Source: Rhyacophila brunnea (taxonomy: Eukaryota; Arthropoda; Insecta; Trichoptera; Rhyacophilidae). Taken from it: 64,000 bases of DNA. The first letter of the stretch is position 1. The number at the start of each line of letters is the position of its first letter. The notes under the pieces are model-generated. The model was not told the DNA's origin, did not search any database, and worked only from the letters and a program-made list of their open reading frames with translations. This document shows, piece by piece, positions 51,101 to 54,547 of the stretch. The position numbers and the translations under genes are program-made. The stretch spans positions 620,001-684,000 of the forward strand of contig JAGYXB010000956.1 of the NCBI GenBank assembly GCA_022495005.1. Reading direction: 5' to 3'.

Positions 51101-54100
51101 GCTCGTTGTCCTTCTACAATCTTAGTTGTACCCTTCAGTATTCCCAAGAATCTTGGCTTTTGAATGATTTTAACATCCTCAGACACTTGTTTCGACATTC
51201 TGGTTGAATCTTCCAAATGTTGGATTTTCTCTAATCCTCCCGGATGTTGTGAATCAACTATGATGTCTTTCTTTGTGATTACGCTCAATATAGATTCAGT
51301 GACAGCTTGGCCGACCCTATTGTAAGCTCGGCATGTGTATCGTCCAACATCGTGGATAGTCACATATTTGATTGTAAGGGCTACATAGCCAAAGTTGAAG
51401 AACGTTGTAATACGAGAACTGGCCTCAACGGGACGCCCGTCTTTCAACCACTCTACTCTCAACGTAGAGTCTCCGATGGGCTCGAGTCTAGCTTCAAAGT
51501 GAGCAAATCCACCTTCTCTAATATTCAACTGATCTTTAATAGGAGTTTTGAATTCAGGGAGTGTAGTATTTTCAGGAACTTCTTGCACATACTTTTGGTT
51601 ATGTTGCTGCTGATAGGCTTCCAACTGTTCCATTTTTTCGATATAGCGCTGCTGTTCTGGAATCCCTAGGTCACTGGTCACAGTACTTCTTAAAATAACC
51701 CGAAGAGAGGAAGTACTTAACGCTTCTCCTAACCTGTTCACAGCTCTCACGGTATACGAACCAGCATCTTCAGCCCGTAGGTGCATGATGTTAAGGGAGA
51801 CGTAGCCGAAGTTGAAGATTGACGTGATTCTCGAGCTAGCTGTGATAGGTTTTCCGTCCTTGTACCATTCCACTCTCATCGTAGGGTCACTCACTGGAGT
51901 GAGTTGAGCTTCGAAGTGAGCATTGCGCCCTTCTTGTAGCTCTCCCATCTCTTGCAGTGGCCTTATAAACTGTGGCCGGTGTGTTACTTGTTCCTCTACA
52001 GTTTCGGTTGACTGATATTTGGTATAGTCTTCCAATTGTTGGATATATTGAAGACTATCCGGGTGTTGACTAGTTTTTTCGATAGTAGCCCTCGGTGTTA
52101 CTTGTAAATAGGCCTTGGTGTCAACTACGCCTGTCGCGCTGGTAACGCGGCATACGTATTCCCCGGAATCATTTAATATAAGACTAATAAGATCTAAAGC
52201 GATATATCCGAATTTAAACGTCGAAGTTGTACGGGAACCTAGAATATGAATAACATTATTTAGTCAATAATGAGTTAACTGATTTCGTAAATGGCTTACT
52301 GTCAGTATTTAAATATTGGTCATTATTTAGATTTATGATAATTTACTAATATTATTGACTAAGCAACATCAAATGGTTTAAACTAAAAACAAAATAATAA
52401 GATACAACAAAAGTATACATACTTGCTTCCAGGGATTGTCCATTTCTAAACCAGTATACCTGCATGGTGGGATCACCAACAGGTTCGATTCTAGTTTCAA
52501 AGTGAGTTTTCCCACCCTCAATTTGTGTCATGTTCTGCAGGGGAATAATAAATTGAGGCGGAGGGTAAACTCTATCTTCATCGCCGGGAGGGGCATAAGG
52601 CTTCGCCCTCTCAACGTGACGCAAGTAAATGATCTCTGGACCTGGTGTAGGTCTAAAAATAACATAAATATTTTTCAAATAATATTGAAAAATTATATCC
52701 GAACCGAAAGAATAAGAATCACGTGGAATAATTTATCTACATATTGATTGAATGTGAACATACATTACATTTTGGTATAGTTTTGATTTAAAGGTATGTA
52801 GTGAACTGCCAGGTGCAAGAGTTTTAAAACGTAGTCATAGATTTTGATATTAGAAGTAAACACATGAATAAGAAAAGTAAAAAAATAGAAAAAACTCACT
52901 CAGGTTCAATTATTTTGCTGGGTCTCGGCAAGTGCAGACGTTTTTGTTCTGTTGGTGCCGGTCCCTTGGGCGTCTCGACAAAGAGTCTAGCCCTGGTGGC
53001 AGTGGAGCCAGCGACGTTTTGCGCTGTGCACTGATACCACGCTGCATCCGACGCCTTGGCTTGCTGGATGTCCAACGTCGAGGCTCCACTGTCTGTTGAA
53101 ATTCGTAGCTCGGGATTTGATGATATAGGTACGCCGTCCTTCTGCCAAGTGATTCGTGGGGTGGGTGTGCCGACAGCTCTCGCATTTAAAACTACCGGTT
53201 CCCCCTCTTTCACGTTCAGGGTAGTGAACCGTTCAACAAATTTAGGTGCGACCACCTGCTCTTTCTCAATTACATTCAGATTGCACTGGAAGGAAACTTC
53301 TCCGCTCTTATTGCGCGCTATGCAAGTGACTACGCCACAGTCATTTCTCTCGACATTGGTGATCATGAGGGCATGATTGCCGGATTCGTTGACCAAGATC
53401 TTATGGTTGAAGTCATCACGGATCAGCTGTCCGTTTATGTACCAACTGACTTCGGGGTACGGACGACCGGTAATTCGGCAATCAAACCTTGTCATCTTAC
53501 CTTCGGTAACATCGCGGTCTTGACAAGTCTTCACGAATTGCGGTGCCAAAGCCTTTTCGCTGACTTCGACTCGCTCTTCAACACCGGTCTGATATTCTAC
53601 GGCTCTGTGTTCCTGGGCGTAGGGTTCTTGTGGTGATTCAATAGCTAAATAAGCGGATGTGACTACACAGCCATTAGGATTTTCTGCCAAAAGTGTATAA
53701 TGGCCAGTATCTGAGCTGTGAGATTTATTAATTTTGAGAGAAGTTTGGTTATTGGTCGTTGAAACTTGATATTTATTGCTGTTGACAATGCGTTGACCAT
53801 TTTTGAACCATGTCACACGCGATCTAGGATTGGCGGACAATTGAACTTGGAAAACGGCATCAGAGCCCTCTTGCAATTTTGAATTTCGGGGTTTCTGAGA
53901 TATTTTTGGTGGCGCAGGCGGTCCCAAGGACCTGTCGACCTCGGTGATCAAATGTATGTCAGACTCACCGAATTGCCTGCGCGTGAGAGATTCCCTGAAA
54001 GACACCTCGCGGAGGAGCCTGTATTCGAATGTGTCGACTTTGAAGTCTTCTATCGTTGTAAAGGTGTTTCCATTCGAATACGACATCTTTTCCGTTTTTT

Positions 54101-54547
54101 GAACAATAGTCGATCGCATTTGGGTGCCACCAGTTCTCTGCTCAGAGGTTTCAACTGTTTCCTTGAAGTCCCGCTGCATCGGAGCGGGACCAGTTGGCAT
54201 CACCATTCCTTCAGGCTGAATGTATACGGAGCATATGGCTTCGCCGTATCGGTTTCTAGCTGTGCAAGTGTATTCACCCTCATCGCCGGGGCCAATTTGT
54301 TTAATTAAAAGTGACACGTTTCCGGTCTGCTCGTTATAGCTCATACTGTATTTATTACATTCCATTAACGGAGCTTTCTTTCGAGTCCACGAGACCACTG
54401 GCTTCGGATTTCCACGAAGTTTGCCTTCGAATTTGGCATTTCCACCTTGCGCGAATCTCGCGTTTTTGAAAATCTGCTCAAATATCGGTGGCGACGGGTC
54501 TCCTGGTTTGCCGTTCATCGGAAGTCGTTCAACAACGTTACCTTCAA
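238..54547 (-). CDS. sls: sallimus / insect titin (kettin + PEVK + repeat region), gene span, partial at both ends
   Basis: This is the gene-level entry; the 31 exons are listed separately. The product is a giant sarcomeric filament protein. In insects kettin/Sls binds actin and the Z-disc and links it elastically to the thick filament. I joined exons by GT/AG sites; lengths and phases agree at every junction (mostly phase 1), apart from two 1-base gaps near 23.23-23.28 kb. The order is 35 Ig domains, a 17-unit PEVK array, five Ig domains, a helical domain and a ~3,000-residue repeat region. Kettin is known as a ~35-Ig protein of about 500-550 kDa, which matches the ~4,760 residues before the PEVK exon. 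The first exon opens in phase 1, so at least one coding exon lies upstream, unidentified. The 3' end is unresolved. Identity as sls is confident; the isoform structure is inferred. Confidence 0.92.
521..2590 (-). repeat. 207-bp coding tandem repeat, 10 copies
   Basis: Ten consecutive 69-residue units, anchored by TQILPTHLEFNSV, NDNEDFETKKSD, KADVSFIE and VFPQSSDKDIEAKE. The period is exactly 207 bp with no indels over 2,070 bp. Most differences are single substitutions (for example IEKKG/IERKG, VQVF/VEVF, one FETAKSD). Each unit is itself a dimer of two ~35-residue half-units. The outermost units (TVTQ at the start, DIDTEEQP at the end) are the most diverged, as expected for unequal exchange. 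Confidence 0.95.
9190..11923 (-). other. intron, AT-rich
   Basis: A 2.7-kb intron between the basic microexon and the giant repeat exon. It has very high A+T and no open frame of interest; I see no transposon ends or RNA genes in it. Confidence 0.7.
11924..11971 (-). CDS. sls: sls microexon, 48 nt, basic
   Basis: Reads G-VKKTKRVKKTKEIVQ, phase 1 in and out. Acceptor TTTTTCAG, donor CAAG/GTTTGT. A Lys/Arg cluster joins the acidic exon to the giant repeat exon. The two successive donors GTTTGT are the same atypical form. Confidence 0.7.
12290..12626. mobile_element. hAT-like MITE in intron
   Basis: The left end is CAGGGGTAGTGAACC. The right end, reverse-complemented, is CAGCGGTGGCGAACC: imperfect terminal inverted repeats of the hAT CAGNGG type. 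The flanking 8-mers CCCTATGC and CCATGTGC agree at 6 of 8 positions, consistent with a decayed 8-bp target duplication. There is no transposase frame. Two short open frames on opposite strands lie in or over it and are not genes. Confidence 0.6.
12946..13094 (+). mobile_element. tRNA-derived SINE copy (family 1)
   Basis: A B-box-like AGTTTGAAACCCGGGTCGGG follows an A-box-like start. The 3' body CTTAATACAACCTCCACTCTG ends in ATCGAGCATGGT. It is alignable by eye with the copies at 15758, 55772 and 63468, but shortened in the middle. Confidence 0.65.
13459..13519 (-). CDS. sls: sls exon, 61 nt, acidic linker
   Basis: Reads TEPDDLATDEVIEETKDTRT. Phase 0 in, phase 1 out, matching both neighbours. 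Acceptor TTTTATTACAG, donor ACTG/GTTTGT. A MITE is inserted only about 50 bases upstream of the acceptor. Confidence 0.75.
13568..13996. mobile_element. MITE with TAA target duplication (PIF/Harbinger-like)
   Basis: Terminal inverted repeats GGGCTTGCGCAGACAGAG are perfect over 18 bases and continue with one mismatch to 25. They are flanked by TAA on both sides (13565-13567 and 13997-13999). The 429-bp body is GC-rich against the intron. It has an inner inverted pair GGCGTTCTTTGTA / TACAAAGAACGCC near 13822 and 13926. There is no transposase. A TWA duplication suggests PIF/Harbinger; that class call is inference. Confidence 0.8.
14513..15507 (-). CDS. sls: sls exon: end of fifth post-PEVK Ig, linker, helical domain
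   Basis: About 331 residues, phase 1 in and phase 0 out. It completes the Ig (D-IIWYHDDKIVLNDEN, EGNYLCKASSDIGMAV). A Lys/Glu/Val-rich PEVK-like linker follows (residues ~65-155). Residues ~165-325 are non-repetitive and look helical: ENLVVETFERVFGRVERTK, NPLIELAKIGFLVRQG, ALVQVVERQGHGALITEVL and VELKYATVEEIIVQFCPED. I do not recognise this domain as Ig, FnIII or PEVK. The donor GAGATT/GTGAGT has a good intron side but a poor exon side. Confidence 0.86.
15758..15958 (+). mobile_element. tRNA-derived SINE copy (family 1), old
   Basis: The B-box-like GGTTTCGATCCC, the segment CCATTCATCGTAAAA and TTAATAAAACCTCTACTT match the same-order segments in the copies at 55772 and 63468. It is diverged, has no clear target duplication, and lies in the intron before the fifth post-PEVK Ig. 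Confidence 0.6.
16117..16221 (-). CDS. sls: sls exon: first half of fifth post-PEVK Ig
   Basis: 35 residues, phase 1 in and out: ATQSVPTFVKEIIGVRAK, then EEETVVFDCQYSGNPNP. It holds the A-B strands with the B-strand Cys. Acceptor TTTTTATAG, donor CCAG/GTAAAT. The rest of the domain is in the next exon. Confidence 0.85.
16386..16518. mobile_element. 133-bp MITE with TTA target duplication
   Basis: The left end GGCCTTGTCCAGATGGCGCG pairs with the right end (read in reverse) GAGCTTGTCCATATGATGCG. TTA flanks both sides (16383-16385 and 16519-16521). The interior is CpG-rich (CGCGCGCATTCC, CAGTCGCGACGTATCGCG). The end motif G(G/A)(G/C)CTTGYSCA resembles the 13568 element. Confidence 0.7.
17206..17280 (-). 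CDS. sls: sls exon, 75 nt, linker
   Basis: Reads G-ILGTKEYRKPEWVTHMEE, then LQAALK. Phase 1 in and out, so it can be skipped without a frameshift. Acceptor TTTGTTTATAG, donor AAAG/GTAAAA. The KPEWVTHMEELQ pattern looks like a short amphipathic linker between Ig domains; I assign no specific function. Confidence 0.8.
17281..17653 (-). other. intron
   Basis: Short AT-rich intron; nothing recognisable. The neighbouring intron 17875-18633 likewise holds nothing I can name. Confidence 0.6.
17654..17874 (-). CDS. sls: sls exon: remainder of fourth post-PEVK Ig
   Basis: Reads R-IESKAIGKPKPKGKWYKHG, then TSVLTIREVFPDDSGEIKFE and NTLGIVSTTTELEVE. Phase 2 in, phase 1 out. This Ig keeps the core Trp and the DxG motif but has neither core Cys (IESKA, IKFEA). 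Acceptor TTAATTCTAG, donor GAAG/GTGAGG. Confidence 0.87.
18634..18722 (-). CDS. sls: sls exon, 89 nt, start of an Ig domain
   Basis: Reads EITSDVEDFAPVITKGLP, then VTVVTNEGQLT: the A-B strands of an Ig domain. Phase 0 in, phase 2 out. Acceptor TATTTTAAG, donor ACTAG/GTAAAA. It joins in frame to the 17654-17874 exon, which holds the rest of the domain. Confidence 0.8.
18861..18910 (-). CDS. sls: sls microexon, 50 nt, acidic linker
   Basis: Reads A-YEYIPSGSEEDILSDK. Phase 1 in, phase 0 out, between acceptor CGCTTTCAG and donor AAG/GTAAAT. It links the third post-PEVK Ig to the next exon. Support is from the clean splice sites, the open frame and a phase that matches both neighbours. Confidence 0.75.
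19225..20139 (-). CDS. sls: sls exon: three post-PEVK Ig domains
   Basis: 305 residues, phase 1 in and out. A short EETTIVDNASIPKITTP lead opens the first Ig (QVKMLGDTVTLEVEY, ITWLRNGKEI), which lacks both core cysteines (LEVEY, KYEVLIK). The second is PPKFTKIFYPQNVTAGE with FTCRAENVAG. The third is SPIFIEKLRTVRVMDGEE with LNCKVKG and YECLAANRFG. Acceptor CACGTTCCAG has a weak pyrimidine tract; donor GAAG/GTACGG is non-consensus at +4, which hints at regulated splicing. Confidence 0.88.
20140..21011 (-). other. intron
   Basis: An AT-rich 0.87-kb intron between the PEVK exon and the next Ig exon. I see no further exon, transposon end or RNA gene. Confidence 0.65.
21012..27657 (-). CDS. sls: sls giant PEVK exon (frame interrupted by two 1-base gaps)
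   Basis: This exon encodes about 2,216 residues of the elastic PEVK spring. Residues 1-300 are a less regular lead with short Trp-basic motifs (VPWRQRR, MPWRKR, TPWGTKK). About 17 copies of a 112-residue unit follow, with blocks such as EEVTLKPIPKQK, EEVSLKPVTKKEQ, KTWPTGKRRPKEE, PLVHDDIPIEP and KSWRTGKRRPKEE. The tail reads SLKPSPQKDEPKEQPEEET. Acceptor TTATTTTCAG (phase 1), donor GAGG/GTAAGT (phase 1). The frame breaks at 23230-23231 and 23274-23275, where T runs are one base shorter than in a paralogous repeat copy. Adding back two bases makes the exon length fit phase 1-1 exactly. Read literally, the frame stops at 23243. Confidence 0.88.
21115..26735 (-). repeat. PEVK coding tandem array, 336-bp unit, ~17 copies
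   Basis: A 112-residue unit recurs with the anchors KSWRTGKR and KTWPTGKR; I count 17 KSWRT-type anchors (including AKR and EKR variants). Some units carry an extra EEEPK or a shortened HELPIEP/IDLPVEP segment in place of VHDDIPIEP. The copies at 21661-21996 and 21997-22332 look identical base for base. A higher-order block of about six units recurs at an offset of 2,046 bp (compare 23671 and 25717). The outer limits are approximate. Confidence 0.9.
27960..28990. promoter_or_regulatory. CpG-rich intronic cluster, candidate internal promoter or enhancer
   Basis: Two GC- and CpG-rich patches stand out of an AT-rich intron: ~27965-28150 (GCGTCGGCATCGCGCGCC) and ~28835-28990 (GCGCGAGCGCGTGTGCACGC, GGGCGCGTGCGCACCC). 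They lie upstream of the PEVK exon, whose first in-frame ATG is five bases after its acceptor. On the plus strand CTTTCAG and CTCAG/GTGAGT enclose a 31-nt segment (28044-28074), so an antisense spliced RNA is also possible. Strand and function are unproven. Confidence 0.35.
32038..32043 (-). other. candidate poly(A) signal for the short kettin transcript
   Basis: AATAAA on the minus strand, about 280 bases after the read-through stop that follows the Ig35 exon. Other AATAAA-like strings are common in this AT-rich intron, so the assignment rests on position only. Confidence 0.3.
32337..32466 (-). CDS. sls: sls exon: second half of Ig35, end of kettin array
   Basis: 43 residues plus one base: MIHEGNNAVLLIANTYEE, then DTGIFTCRATTSAGQ and ETSAKLVVK. 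Phase 0 in, phase 1 out. This is the 35th and last domain of the kettin array. The exon is GC-rich against its flanks. If the donor AAAA/GTAAGC is not used, translation continues Ser-Lys-Pro and stops at 32326-32328, giving a kettin-length product. If it is used, the transcript joins the PEVK exon. Confidence 0.88.
32841..34164 (-). CDS. sls: sls exon: Ig32-Ig34 and first half of Ig35
   Basis: About 441 residues, phase 2 in and phase 0 out. An acidic/Thr-rich lead (ETDETDDTTTETRRIVKTR, then a KQKQTQKEIKGDKEITRK stretch) precedes Ig32 (PPVFTKKMQPCRAFEQEQ), Ig33 (PPSFRVTAQNISVPAGQ), Ig34 (APEILQGLKDKTINEGQ) and the first half of Ig35 (LPTLSKLKDVIVYEGA). Short linkers are typical of the C-terminal kettin region, which is known to bind actin. 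Ig32, Ig33 and Ig35 lack the B-strand Cys. The donor is CAG/GTACGA. Confidence 0.91.
34364..34706 (-). CDS. sls: sls exon: charged inter-Ig segment (kettin PWYDYEL region)
   Basis: About 114 residues, phase 1 in and phase 2 out. It reads P-WYDYELTQYQKERGETELE, then a Gln/Glu/Arg/Lys-rich helical stretch with LARQGGMDHRPDLKQK, EYYNKLQELENDQ and AIPGEKVVQSSMAKGM. No Ig fold is present. A strongly charged, probably coiled-coil insert sits here between Ig31 and Ig32. I recognise the PWYDYEL start as kettin-like from general knowledge; no functional partner can be read from the sequence. Confidence 0.88.
34707..36286 (-). other. intron
   Basis: A 1.6-kb AT-rich intron. A less AT-rich stretch near 35090-35220 looks like old repeat material but has no identifiable ends. 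Confidence 0.5.
36287..36473 (-). CDS. sls: sls exon: second half of Ig31
   Basis: 62 residues, phase 0 in and phase 1 out. It starts GSRYKLTYDGMYHMDIPK and has TGKIEVIARSSAGQAVASTEL. The F-strand Cys position is Val (KIEVIARS). It ends RHDDYRGVLKNSPR. The exon is GC-richer than its flanks. Acceptor TTGTCGGCAG, donor CGAC/GTAAGT. Confidence 0.88.
37018..37230 (-). pseudogene. hAT-type transposase C-terminal fragment
   Basis: The minus-strand frame contains SEEYPSVSKQAIIVVHTFTT, then TDLCEAGFFYYAAMKSMSRN and RLDDTPDIRIQFSNIVPNI. This fits the C-terminal dimerisation motif of hAT/ZBED5/FAM200-type proteins: YP..s..A......F.TTYLCE.GFS...A.K.K.R.RL....D.R...S...P. The usual S after GF is F here and no upstream domains are seen, so it is a decayed fragment inside an sls intron. 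Confidence 0.65.
37492..37887 (-). CDS. hydrophobic 131-codon open frame in an intron, uncertain
   Basis: A Met-started frame with three hydrophobic stretches: residues ~1-13, ~25-45 (SFFLSTVVITLPIISVFI) and ~80-105 (YIMYYCLRLSFLFVSIHVL). I do not recognise it. In DNA this AT-rich a frame of this length can arise by chance, and T-rich codons look hydrophobic. It could also be one exon of a nested receptor-like gene. No splice or promoter support was found. Confidence 0.15.
   Translation of the reverse strand: MIPLIIVIMYYYPIKSIFKILRVTSFFLSTVVITLPIISVFINTYQWFAIYRYEASSEVFDKSLYNNMHLLYSASKFYIMYYCLRLSFLFVSIHVLCYEYYGNMFLNIAELPHTILLNRLLAMIRLTTNLK
37976..38050 (+). repeat. tRNA-like / SINE-head fragment
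   Basis: An A-box-like GGTAGCTCAATTGGTAAAGC and a B-box-like GGATTCGAGTCTC are spaced as in a tRNA. The acceptor and T-stem halves do not pair well, so it is not a functional tRNA. It probably derives from a tRNA-related SINE different from family 1. Confidence 0.5.
38519..38690 (-). CDS. sls: sls exon: first half of Ig31
   Basis: Phase 2 in, phase 0 out. The joined reading is V-VPEEAGEDTKPRTAPVFVSKPEP, then EGEWARFCCRVTGHPKPRVMWLVNGNTVVN. The central EPxxDP motif is replaced by GHPKP, marking the change to C-terminal-type Ig domains. Acceptor TTCCACCAG, donor AAT/GTAAGT. Confidence 0.88.
38691..39517 (-). other. intron with interspersed repeat remnants
   Basis: TAAGAGCGTCTCCATG at 39121 recurs at 58083, suggesting the end of a repeat family. 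A denser segment at 39320-39400 (GGTGGCGCTATAGTGCAATT) also looks repeat-derived. No element limits can be drawn. Confidence 0.4.
39518..39749 (-). CDS. sls: sls exon: second half of Ig30 and linker
   Basis: 77 residues, phase 1 in and phase 2 out. It starts KNRFTPIYDFGYVAMNFGW and has PEDSGEYLCRATNLWG. The linker then runs SQLPKHMKSIEKIRQMEAAWQ. Donor CAAGT/GTGAGT. This is the last linker of the regular central type; the following domains have irregular spacing, as known for the C-terminal end of kettin. Confidence 0.89.
40143..40430 (-). CDS. sls: sls exon: linker and first half of Ig30
   Basis: 96 residues, phase 1 in and out. An ELPSIILQNQVPKGMKKSE linker of ~45 residues is followed by PPRFVTQIQNQESLVEMES, the KFECQ B strand and EWFFNGKPLSY. 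The donor is TACA/GTAAGT. Confidence 0.9.
40431..40754 (-). other. intron
   Basis: A 324-bp intron between the Ig29 and Ig30 exons; nothing recognisable inside. Confidence 0.6.
40755..42159 (-). CDS. sls: sls exon: second part of Ig26, Ig27-Ig29
   Basis: 468 residues plus one base, phase 0 in and phase 1 out. It completes Ig26 from VEWFWNGKALKAGSRF. Ig27 (PPEFITTPADLILGENS), Ig28 (PPKFIVEIKDNIDVPEGG) and Ig29 (PPKFITQIQSHTVEESE) follow. Linkers contain SQLPKGMEGTIDKIAALEG-like helices. Ig27-Ig29 have both core cysteines. The acceptor is GGTTTTCAG and the donor AAAG/GTAAGC. Confidence 0.91.
42243..42437 (-). CDS. sls: sls exon: linker and first part of Ig26
   Basis: 65 residues, phase 0 at both ends. 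It starts GMEGGLEKLQTLEDAMVK, continuing QLPK from the previous exon. APVFTVPFSNLETLREGENAHFEAR then runs to DDPKLK, where the intron cuts just before the core tryptophan. The donor TTGAAG/GTTATA is non-ideal at positions +4 and +5. Confidence 0.86.
42654..45160 (-). CDS. sls: sls exon: second half of Ig19, Ig20-Ig25
   Basis: About 836 residues, the longest exon of the Ig array. It enters in phase 1 and leaves in phase 0 at CCAAAG/GTACTG. It completes Ig19, then carries Ig20 (APIFTTHLKSYDKLVEGQ), Ig21 (LPVFISHLNNIVCKEGE), Ig22 (KPVWIVPFKAESELVEA), Ig23 (PPEFTSVFQELKDIGEGQ), Ig24 (PPKFTTHIQSLDGLKDGQ) and Ig25 (PPKFLTQIADITKLVEGQ). Ig23 and Ig24 are separated only by CIDRFKGQ, so the usual ~35-residue linker is missing there. 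Ig20, Ig22, Ig23 and Ig25 lack the B-strand Cys. Confidence 0.91.
45161..45621 (-). other. intron splitting Ig19
   Basis: A 461-bp AT-rich intron at the recurrent C'-D position of the Ig fold. Nothing else seen. Confidence 0.6.
45622..45873 (-). CDS. sls: sls exon: linker and first half of Ig19
   Basis: 84 residues, phase 1 in and out. The linker has LDTQHPEGMKKILRLEES. The half-domain runs KPIFTQVLTGPSELWEGQHARYEAR to FEWYVNGVELKMG. The B-strand Cys is replaced by Ala. The donor ATGG/GTAAGT is strong. Confidence 0.9.
46025..46825 (-). CDS. sls: sls exon: Ig17 and Ig18
   Basis: 267 residues, phase 1 in and out. The linker TQHPNGLEKIRLLE leads into Ig17 (GPPRLVTDLRGTTHVMEGQ). A second linker (SQRPEGLEKIRELE) leads into Ig18 (RPVFTQPLQNIDNIQEAA). 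Ig17 has the B-strand Cys but Val in the F strand (EYSVKAINALG). Ig18 has both (HFDCR, YICRASNALG). The donor is AAAA/GTAAGT. Confidence 0.91.
46902..47297 (-). CDS. sls: sls exon: linker and Ig16
   Basis: 132 residues, the same length and phases as the Ig15 exon, consistent with an ancient cassette duplication. The linker has DEQRLKKIRELENYERP. The domain runs RPVFITALTSLENLKESDRAHFECR to DSGTYMCKATNKHGEAVNT. Both cysteines are present. Confidence 0.92.
47417..47812 (-). CDS. sls: sls exon: linker and Ig15
   Basis: 132 residues, phase 1 in and out. The linker holds RDTQHESALEKIQYLEG, and the domain starts KPEFGRPLKNVQVAEGAPVHLEAT, so the B-strand position is Ala. It ends DSGTYMCKAINAVGEAVTTS. 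The donor AGCG/GTTAGT is weaker than its neighbours; read-through would add one Gly and then a stop. Confidence 0.9.
48015..48416 (-). CDS. sls: sls exon: linker and Ig14
   Basis: 134 residues, phase 1 in and out: a complete linker-plus-Ig cassette. It starts SKASLQLESQHESALEKI, then APRFTTQLNGPTKLVEGHSAHYECR, EWFFNGKPLQSGHRYRTT and DSGEYTCRAVNKLGQ. Both core cysteines are present. A symmetrical phase 1-1 exon of this type could be skipped or duplicated without a frameshift. Confidence 0.92.
48595..48738 (-). CDS. sls: sls exon: second half of Ig13
   Basis: A 48-residue exon, phase 1 in and out, starting SNRLTTMHDFGYVALN and containing PEDSGTYTCRAINELG. It completes Ig13. The acceptor is TATGTTTCCAG and the donor CAAT/GTAAGA. 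The intron falls at the same point of the Ig fold as in Ig5, Ig19 and Ig30 (after the C' strand), so this is a recurrent intron position in the array. Confidence 0.9.
48893..50749 (-). CDS. sls: sls exon: Ig9-Ig12 and first half of Ig13
   Basis: About 619 residues, phase 1 in and out. The opening linker ends in KSKPIFVQPLSDP. Ig9, Ig10 (APQFARSLHNIETIEG), Ig11 (RPRFVTKPKSLENMLEG), Ig12 (APIFTTSLKNVDIKEGQ) and the N-terminal half of Ig13 (APVFTLPVKDLRVAENQ, up to WLRNGVPIEA) follow. Each linker carries a QxxxALExIxxLED-like segment. Ig9 keeps its B-strand Cys but has Ala in the F strand (EYTARA). The acceptor is TTATTTTCAG and the donor GCAT/GTGAGT. Confidence 0.91.
50874..52238 (-). CDS. sls: sls exon: second half of Ig5, Ig6-Ig8
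   Basis: About 455 residues, phase 1 in and out. It completes Ig5 (SRTTSTFKFGYIALD ... YVCRV) and then carries Ig6 (RPQFIRPLQEMGELQEGR), Ig7 (LPEFKTPIKDQLNIREGG) and Ig8 (KPRFLGILKGTTKIVEGQ). The linkers have the regular kettin form: a Q.P..LxxIQxLED-type helix of ~35 residues before each domain. Ig6, Ig7 and Ig8 all have HFEA in place of HFEC at the B strand, and Ig6 and Ig8 also lose the F-strand Cys (SYTVRA, TYTVVA), so these domains cannot form the usual core pair. The donor is CAAA/GTAAGT. Confidence 0.91.
52423..52652 (-). CDS. sls: sls exon: linker and first half of Ig5
   Basis: Phase 2 in, phase 1 out. The joined reading runs IEPE-PTPGPEIIYLRHVERAKPY into PPPQFIIPLQNMTQIEGGKTHFETR. 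The C-strand Trp is in VYWFRNGQSLEA, and an intron then splits the domain at its C'-D region. The donor is GCAA/GTATGT. This is the first domain with the central kettin signature, an EPxGDP motif before the tryptophan. Thr replaces the B-strand Cys (HFETR). Confidence 0.88.
52900..54547 (-). CDS. sls: sls exon: kettin Ig1-Ig4 (first exon identified)
   Basis: This exon encodes about 549 residues. Ig1 starts near PPIFEQIFKNARFAQGG (residues ~20-110). A ~100-residue Ser/Thr/Glu-rich linker follows, then Ig2 (KISQKPRNSKLQEG), Ig3 (APQFVKTCQDRDVTEGK) and Ig4 (APKFVERFTTLNVKEGE). The acceptor is TATTTTCAG and the exon enters in phase 1, so an earlier coding exon must supply one base. The donor CCTGA/GTGAGT leaves phase 2. 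The I-set signatures DxGxYxC and NxxG are clear. Ig2 lacks both core cysteines (FQVQL, HYTLLAEN), and Ig1 and Ig4 lack the B-strand one. This matches the N-terminal, long-linker part of kettin. A Met ORF start just upstream at 54578 lies in the intron and was not used. Confidence 0.9.
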
